Source: Nitrospirota bacterium
GTDB taxonomy: Bacteria > Nitrospirota > UBA9217
Assembly (NCBI GenBank): GCA_021788515.1
Contig: JAJYKN010000003.1
Location: 1 to 10,884 of the forward strand
DNA length: 10,884 nt
Direction: 5' to 3'
A program made the position numbers and the translations under genes. Below are positions 6,522 through 10,884 of this stretch, piece after piece (position 1 is the stretch's first letter; each line of letters starts with the position of its first letter). The notes under the pieces are model-generated. The model was given only the letters and a program-made list of their open reading frames with translations, ran no database searches and was not told where the DNA came from.

Positions 6522-7319
6522 GTGTACGAGGAGTTTTACGGACTGAAAGAAAAACCGTTCAGCAAGACGCCGGACCCGCGGTTTCTCTATCACAGCGCAA
6601 AACACGCGGAGGCGCTCGCGCGGCTCCAGCACGCTGTCGAGGAACAGGACATCGTTCTTTTGACGGGAGAGATCGGGTCGGGGAAGACGACGCTCTCCCG
6701 GGCGTTCATCGACTCGCTGGATGCGAGCTACCGTCCCCTGCTTATCATCAACCCGCGGCTTTCGCCGTCGCAGCTCCTGCGCACCGTGGCGCTCCGTCTC
6801 GGCATGGACGATGCGGCCCGGCTTCGCCACGGGATCCTCGAGGGGATCAATGCAAGACTCTACGAGCTGTATGAGGAGGGGAAGCGGCCGGTCATCATCA
6901 TCGACGAGGCCCAGCTCATCCCGGGCAAAGCGACCTTCGAGGAGCTGAGGCTGCTCACCAATTTTCAACTCGACGACCGCAACCTCCTGTCGATCGTCCT
7001 GATCGGACAGACGGAGCTGCGCGACCGGCTGCATCGGCGGCCCTATCAGGCGCTCCGTCAGCGCATCGGCATGCAATACCATCTCGGCCCGCTGGACGCC
7101 GTGGAAACGGCATTCTACGTGCAGTACCGGCTCCGGGTCGCGGGGAGAGAGGCCCCGCTCTTCGACGAGCAAGCGCTCGCGCTTTTGTACGAACACTCCG
7201 GCGGCATTCCCCGCCGCATCAATATCCTGGCCGCCAACGCCCTTGTGGAAGGGTTCGGCAGGGAAGCTGCGATGATTGATGCCGATATCATGGAGAGCGT
7301 TGTGAAGGACGAAGCGTAA
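6522..7319 (+). CDS. ExeA/GspA-like AAA+ ATPase in the che cluster
   Basis: A soluble 265-residue P-loop ATPase. The N-terminus MYEEFYGLKEKPFSKTPDPRFLY is the hallmark of the ExeA/GspA group linked to secretion, peptidoglycan and exopolysaccharide systems. Walker A is GEIGSGKTT (49-57, K55), Walker B is VIIIDEAQ (124-131), a sensor-1-like segment is IVLIGQTEL (158-166), and SGGIPRRIN (226-234) fits the sensor-2 region. Unlike full ExeA there is no transmembrane helix and no peptidoglycan-binding domain, so it is the bare ATPase. I chose GTG at 6522 because it gives the family-standard start; GTG at 6501 would add seven residues encoded by a G-rich stretch containing a G7 run (6513-6519). It begins 31 nt after cheA and precedes cheW, so co-expression with the kinase is likely. 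Its role here is unknown; it could power or regulate an envelope machine that the pathway controls. Confidence 0.88.
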   Translation: MYEEFYGLKEKPFSKTPDPRFLYHSAKHAEALARLQHAVEEQDIVLLTGEIGSGKTTLSRAFIDSLDASYRPLLIINPRLSPSQLLRTVALRLGMDDAARLRHGILEGINARLYELYEEGKRPVIIIDEAQLIPGKATFEELRLLTNFQLDDRNLLSIVLIGQTELRDRLHRRPYQALRQRIGMQYHLGPLDAVETAFYVQYRLRVAGREAPLFDEQALALLYEHSGGIPRRINILAANALVEGFGREAAMIDADIMESVVKDEA

Positions 7320-7329
7320 GGAGCACAGA

Positions 7330-7369
7330 GCAGAGCGCGCTGTGTATGATTTTTCCCTATACGCTCTGC
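7330..7369. repeat. Inverted repeat in the ATPase-cheW gap
   Basis: GCAGAGCG (7330-7337) and CGCTCTGC (7362-7369) are perfect 8-bp inverted copies separated by 24 nt, with an inner GTAT/ATAC pair and a run of five T in the loop. No T-tract follows, so it is not a standard terminator. It may be an mRNA processing or stabilising hairpin. Confidence 0.4.
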
Positions 7370-7401
7370 GCCATGCCGTTGTTGCACGGGAGTAAAGAAC
7401 T

Positions 7402-8079
7402 ATGGATATACTTGCAGCCCGAAAAAAAGCGGCCGAACGCGCCCAAGCCAAAAAAGCAGCGGAAGCGTCACAGCCGTTGGAGAGTTCCCTTGTTCCCGTT
7501 GACACGGCGCCCCCTGCTGTTGAAGCAGAGGCTCTCTTGTCGGGACCGGCCCCGGAACCCGCAGCGCCTGCGGTTGCGTCTCCAGGAGTGCCCCCTGCCC
7601 AGGCAGACGCGGAGAAGGCAGTGGCTCCGGCCGTGGACGATCCGAACACGCAAAAACAGACCGAAGAAATCGAACTGCTCTCGTTCAACCTGAGCGGCGA
7701 GGAGTATGCCGTGATGGTGGAGAACGTGCGGGAGGTGCTCAAAACGCGGGACCTCACGCGCGTGCCGAATGCGCCGGACTATATTCTCGGAGTAACGTCG
7801 CTCCGGGGCACCATGCTTCCCGTCATGGATCTCTGCTCGCGGCTCGGCCTTACCCAGGCGGAGCGGACCGACAAGGCGCGCATCATCGTCGTGAGCCCCG
7901 ATGAGGAAGACGTGGGTTTTGTCGTGGACCGCGTGCACAGCGTCATCAGAGTGCGGCCCGACGCCATCAAACCCGCGCCGGAACATGTCGAGCACGGAGC
8001 GGAGTTTCTTCGCGGCATCGTTCGCGTGGGCGATAAATTGTATATCGTCCTGGATCTGCGCAAGGCAGTCATGAAGTAG
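7402..8079 (+). CDS. cheW: CheW-like adaptor with long N-terminal Ala/Pro tail
   Basis: Scaffold that links the MCP tip to CheA in the signalling array. The CheW domain covers about residues 88-223: LLSFNLSGEEYAVMVENVREVLK, the conserved SLRG with R135 followed by TMLPVMDL, then IIVV, VGFVVDRVHSVIRV, and the closing LRGIVRVGDKLYIVLDL. The first 22 residues are a basic, probably helical segment (AARKKAAERAQAKKAAEA), followed by an Ala/Pro/Glu-rich flexible stretch to about 85. The protein (225 residues) is therefore about 60-70 longer than ordinary CheW. The start ATG at 7402 has GGGAG about 10 nt upstream and an AAAG closer in. The tail could tether another protein, possibly the neighbouring ATPase; that is speculation. 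A CheV-type receiver domain is absent. Confidence 0.92.
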   Translation: MDILAARKKAAERAQAKKAAEASQPLESSLVPVDTAPPAVEAEALLSGPAPEPAAPAVASPGVPPAQADAEKAVAPAVDDPNTQKQTEEIELLSFNLSGEEYAVMVENVREVLKTRDLTRVPNAPDYILGVTSLRGTMLPVMDLCSRLGLTQAERTDKARIIVVSPDEEDVGFVVDRVHSVIRVRPDAIKPAPEHVEHGAEFLRGIVRVGDKLYIVLDLRKAVMK

Positions 8080-8095
8080 CAGCATACGCATGTTG

Positions 8096-8113
8096 GGGGG
8101 GCGAAGCCGCCCC
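8096..8113 (+). promoter_or_regulatory. GC-rich hairpin between cheW and the MCP gene
   Basis: A G7 run and the following GC pair with GC-C-CCCC across a GAA loop, with one bulged G, giving a strong stem of about seven pairs. No T-tract follows, so termination is unlikely. It more plausibly slows 3' decay or polymerase and sets relative expression of cheW and the receptor. Confidence 0.4.
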
Positions 8114-8148
8114 ATCAAATCTCATTATGAATTTTCCAAGGTGATCAC

Positions 8149-10242
8149 ATGAAGCTGTTGCCGACCCTGAACCTGAAAACGCGGGCCGTCCTGGTCACGG
8201 CCGCTATTCTGCTGCTGGTACTGACGGTGAATACCGCCGTCAATATCTCCGTCGCCTCGAGCCGGTACCGGGAGGCGCTCATTGCGCGGACCGCGGCGCT
8301 CGCCGAAGGCGTCCGGAGGGAAATCTACAACGTGACGCGCTTAGGCCTTCCTTTGAATACCCTGGATGGCATGGGCGACCGGCTCCGCAGTCTGGCCAAA
8401 GAAGACGAGGACCTTTCCAGTGCAATGATCATGAACAATGAAGGCAAGGTGCTCTTTTCCAGCGATCGCGCGCAAGAGAACACGGTGCCGGGTGATGAGG
8501 CGAGCAAGACGGCGCTGGTTGCCGCGGCCCCGGTGGTCCAGTTTTACAAGGACAGTTCAGGCGGGCATTATGAAAAGGTCATTCCTCTCAAAGGCCCGGA
8601 CGGGACAAAGCTCGGCGTGCTGAGGGTCGCGCTTCGCGAAAGAGTCGTCGACCGCCAGGTGCAGAGCCTGCTTTTGTGGTCCCTTTTGGCCGGCATCGTC
8701 TGTTTTCTGGCCGCAACGTCCCTCGTGTACTTCTTCATGGACCGGGAAATCACCCGGCCCATTGCGGAGATGTCGAAGACCGCAGGAAAGATGGCGGCCG
8801 GGGACCTGTCGCAGGAGATTATTGTCAAAGGCAAAAATGAGATCGCCAACCTCGGCGGCGCCATCAATACCATGTCCTCCAATCTGATGGAAATGCTGAG
8901 CAAGATCCGGGCGACGGGCGGCGGCCTGGGGGAAGCGATGACGATGATGAGCAGCGCTGCGGCCAAGATGACCCAGGGTTCGCGCGTGCAGCAGGAAGCC
9001 ACCGAACAGACGGCAATGGTCGTGAATGAGATGGTGGCGTCGATCCGCGGCGTTGCGGACAACACCAGCGACATGTCCCGGGCGGCCACGGACGCCTCGT
9101 CGTCCGCCTCGGAAATGGCGTCGTCGGTCGAAGAGGTCGCGAAAAACTCCGGGGTGCTGGCCGCGGCCGTCGAGGACACGGCAACGTCCATTGAACAGAT
9201 GATCGCCTCGATCAAGCAGGTATCGGAAAACACCGATGCCCTGTCGGCCTCGGCCGAGCAGACCTCGTCGTCGATCACCGAATTGAGCGCTTCGGTCAAG
9301 GAAGTGGAACAGCGCGCCCTGGAATCGGCCCGCCTCACGGAACAGGTTTCCCGCGAAGCGTCGGAGCGCGGCATGGCGGCCGCCAGCGAGGCGATCCGGG
9401 GCATGCAGAACATCAAGGACGCCGTTGAGGCGACCGCCGCCGTGGTAAACCGGCTCGGGAAGCGGTCGCAGGAAATCGGCCAGATCTTAAAGGTCATCGA
9501 CGAGGTCACGGACCAGACGAGCCTGCTCGCCTTGAACGCGGCCATTCTCGCGGCGCAGGCCGGGGAGCACGGGAAAGGGTTTGCCGTCGTTGCCGAAGAA
9601 ATCAAAGACCTCGCCGAGCGGACGGCCGCGTCGACCCAGGAGATTTCCGGCCTGATCTCGTCGGTGCAGGAGGAAACCGCCCAGAGCGTCCAGGCCATGG
9701 GCCGGGGGGTCGCCGCTGTTGAAGCGGGCGTTTCCCTGGTGAACGTGACAAACGACGTCCTCAAACAGGTGGCGGACAGCTCCGGACAGTCCGCGGAGAT
9801 GGCGCGCGCCATCGAGAAGACCACGGCGGAGCAGGCCAAGGGTGTGTCGCAGATCACCGAGACGGCAGTCAGCATCGCGGAGCAGATCGAACAGATCGCC
9901 AACGCGCTGCAGGAGCAGCGCAGGGGAAGCGAGCGGATCGCCCAGGCCGCGGAGCGCATGCGCGACATTACCCGGCAGGTGAAGACCGCAACGCAGGAGC
10001 AGACCACGGGCAGCAGGCAGATCGCCAATGCCGTCGAGTCCGTCACGGTCCAGGCCGCCCAGACCGCACGTTCCACCCAGGAGCAGAGTTTGGGCGCGCA
10101 GCAGATCAGCGACGCCATTACCCGCATACAAACGATCACGCAGGACACCGTCGATGTATCGATTGAAATGGACATGGCGGTCCAGCTGCTCAAGGCGAAA
10201 GCGGACACGCTCCAATCGGAGCTGGACGGGTTTAAGTTCTAG
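8149..10242 (+). CDS. Methyl-accepting chemotaxis protein with long repeat-built hairpin
   Basis: Inner-membrane chemoreceptor, 697 residues. TM1 is about 11-36 and TM2 about 173-197, enclosing a periplasmic sensor of about 135 residues. The sensor has a PAS/Cache-like run ([16 protein letters not shown], then [20 protein letters not shown]). HAMP follows at about 198-250 ([18 protein letters not shown]). The signalling hairpin fills the rest, with the tip at about 450-485. That tip reads [37 protein letters not shown] in two halves around QAGE; the usual EAARAGE is ILAAQAGE here. Four 28-residue repeats precede the tip (291-402) and four follow it (561-672). There is no C-terminal CheR-tether pentapeptide. 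The ATG at 8149 has AAGGTGAT upstream. It is probably the receptor for the adjacent CheA/CheW; the ligand is unknown. Confidence 0.95.
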   Translation: MKLLPTLNLKTRAVLVTAAILLLVLTVNTAVNISVASSRYREALIARTAALAEGVRREIYNVTRLGLPLNTLDGMGDRLRSLAKEDEDLSSAMIMNNEGKVLFSSDRAQENTVPGDEASKTALVAAAPVVQFYKDSSGGHYEKVIPLKGPDGTKLGVLRVALRERVVDRQVQSLLLWSLLAGIVCFLAATSLVYFFMDREITRPIAEMSKTAGKMAAGDLSQEIIVKGKNEIANLGGAINTMSSNLMEMLSKIRATGGGLGEAMTMMSSAAAKMTQGSRVQQEATEQTAMVVNEMVASIRGVADNTSDMSRAATDASSSASEMASSVEEVAKNSGVLAAAVEDTATSIEQMIASIKQVSENTDALSASAEQTSSSITELSASVKEVEQRALESARLTEQVSREASERGMAAASEAIRGMQNIKDAVEATAAVVNRLGKRSQEIGQILKVIDEVTDQTSLLALNAAILAAQAGEHGKGFAVVAEEIKDLAERTAASTQEISGLISSVQEETAQSVQAMGRGVAAVEAGVSLVNVTNDVLKQVADSSGQSAEMARAIEKTTAEQAKGVSQITETAVSIAEQIEQIANALQEQRRGSERIAQAAERMRDITRQVKTATQEQTTGSRQIANAVESVTVQAAQTARSTQEQSLGAQQISDAITRIQTITQDTVDVSIEMDMAVQLLKAKADTLQSELDGFKF

Positions 10243-10245
10243 AAA

Positions 10246-10301
10246 ACAGAAGACAGAAGACAGAAGTCAGGAGTCAGGAGTCAGGAGTCAGAAGGCAGAA
10301 G
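10246..10301. repeat. Eight-copy 7-bp tandem repeat
   Basis: Eight consecutive heptamers of consensus WCAGRAG: three ACAGAAG, three TCAGGAG, then TCAGAAG and GCAGAAG (56 bp). It starts 3 nt after the MCP stop and ends about 40 nt before the next start. Purine-rich on the plus strand and non-coding. Such arrays can change copy number and so alter spacing between genes. A GGATTGC word follows at once, the same word seen in the cheY-cheA repeat. Confidence 0.85.
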
Positions 10302-10343
10302 ACGGATTGCAATGGCGTCTGTCTGCTGCCTGGGGAGGCAAGC

Positions 10344-10884
10344 GTGGGTATGGGTGTACGGCAGAGGCTAATCATCCTGATCTTCACCGGTCTGTTCGTG
10401 ACGATGGGGCTGATCGGGACCTATCGCTATTTCGAGGAGAAGCGGGACATCATCGAAACGGCGCGCATTCACGGCGAAGAATCCGGCCGGCTCCTGGCCG
10501 AACTGGCCGCTCCCTCCCTGCTGACGGAGAACTATGGCGCGCTGCGCGACCTGGCGCAGAACTTCATGCACACCCCCGATGCCCAGGAAGTGACGATCGT
10601 AGACAGCGAGGGGAGGCTGGTGGCCCATGCGGCCACCACGACCCTCTCGCCCCTGCGGATCGCCGTCAAACCGCTGCCGATCTCATTGGACGCGCGGCGG
10701 CTGGGCGAAATCCGCCTCACGGTGTTTCCTTCCGATCTGGAGAACAGGCTCAGAAGCTTCGCGATCAGCGCCTTCGTGGAAGACGTGCTTATTTTCGCGA
10801 TCCTCTCCGGCCTTTTCTATTTTTTTGTGACGAGGACCGTCACCGGGCCGGTGCAGGAGATGGGGAATGCGCTGAAGGCGGTCA
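10344..10884 (+). CDS. Membrane sensor protein with HAMP start (3' end beyond window)
   Basis: The first 180 codons of a membrane-bound sensor; the output domain is outside the window. TM1 is about residues 9-27 (LIILIFTGLFVTMGLIG). The periplasmic part is about 28-142 and includes a PAS/Cache-like strand pattern around VTIVDSEGRLVAHA (83-96) and RLGEIRLTVFP. TM2 is about 145-163 (EDVLIFAILSGLFYFFV). TRTVTGPVQEMGNALKAV is the first helix of a HAMP domain. GTG at 10344 has GGGGAGG 5 nt upstream and is preferred over the in-frame ATG at 10350. It may be a sensor histidine kinase, a second MCP, or a GGDEF/EAL or phosphatase enzyme; nothing visible decides. It lies 101 nt past the MCP gene on the same strand, so may belong to the same pathway. 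Confidence 0.85.
   Translation, partial: MGMGVRQRLIILIFTGLFVTMGLIGTYRYFEEKRDIIETARIHGEESGRLLAELAAPSLLTENYGALRDLAQNFMHTPDAQEVTIVDSEGRLVAHAATTTLSPLRIAVKPLPISLDARRLGEIRLTVFPSDLENRLRSFAISAFVEDVLIFAILSGLFYFFVTRTVTGPVQEMGNALKAV

Noticed and set aside
6444..7757. 437-codon minus-strand frame across the ATPase and cheW start
   Set aside because: It spans two well-supported plus-strand genes and their gap and has no recognisable domains.
8568..10208. 546-codon open frame antisense to the MCP gene
   Set aside because: Cys/Ser/Ala-rich translation with no domain pattern; it mirrors the repetitive Ala/Ser/Glu codons of the MCP hairpin.
10246..10301. CRISPR-like array
   Set aside because: Contiguous 7-bp units without spacers; a simple tandem repeat.

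Overview
The window reads as chromosomal DNA of a GC-rich, diderm, motile or surface-sensing bacterium. A periplasmic lipoprotein carrier (LolA) implies an outer membrane. The style of the chemosensory proteins, the ExeA-like ATPase and the short dispersed intergenic repeats recall Nitrospirota or Deltaproteobacteria-type lineages. That placement is inference from family resemblance, not a search result.

Left part (1-2447): housekeeping genes. A RecQ-family helicase runs leftward off the window edge. Divergent from it is lolA, then yajQ (nucleotide-binding, DUF520). The recQ-lolA gap holds a very good minus-strand promoter and a small Shine-Dalgarno-led ORF that overlaps a likely TTG start of lolA. 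The lolA-yajQ gap holds a 110-bp repeat-like segment whose left end is a good intrinsic terminator.

Right part (2626-10884): a chemosensory cluster, all on the plus strand. It opens with an extended -10 promoter. The order is: PATAN/DUF4388-GAF protein; CheY-like receiver (ATGA overlap with the previous gene); a gap carrying a 109-bp MITE-like inverted-repeat element nested inside a second inverted repeat; CheA; an ExeA/GspA-like AAA+ ATPase; a CheW with a long Ala/Pro tail; a large methyl-accepting chemotaxis protein; and a truncated membrane sensor with the start of a HAMP domain. No cheR, cheB, cheD or cheC is visible, though the cluster may continue to the right.

In the inferred model, the MCP senses a periplasmic ligand and controls CheA through CheW. 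CheA (one Hpt histidine) phosphorylates the CheY-like receiver, which may work with the PATAN-GAF protein. The ATPase is the unusual member. The most distinctive observations are the PATAN/CheY pair plus ATPase in a che locus, matched sets of four 28-residue repeats in both arms of the MCP hairpin, and the nested mobile-type repeat between cheY and cheA.
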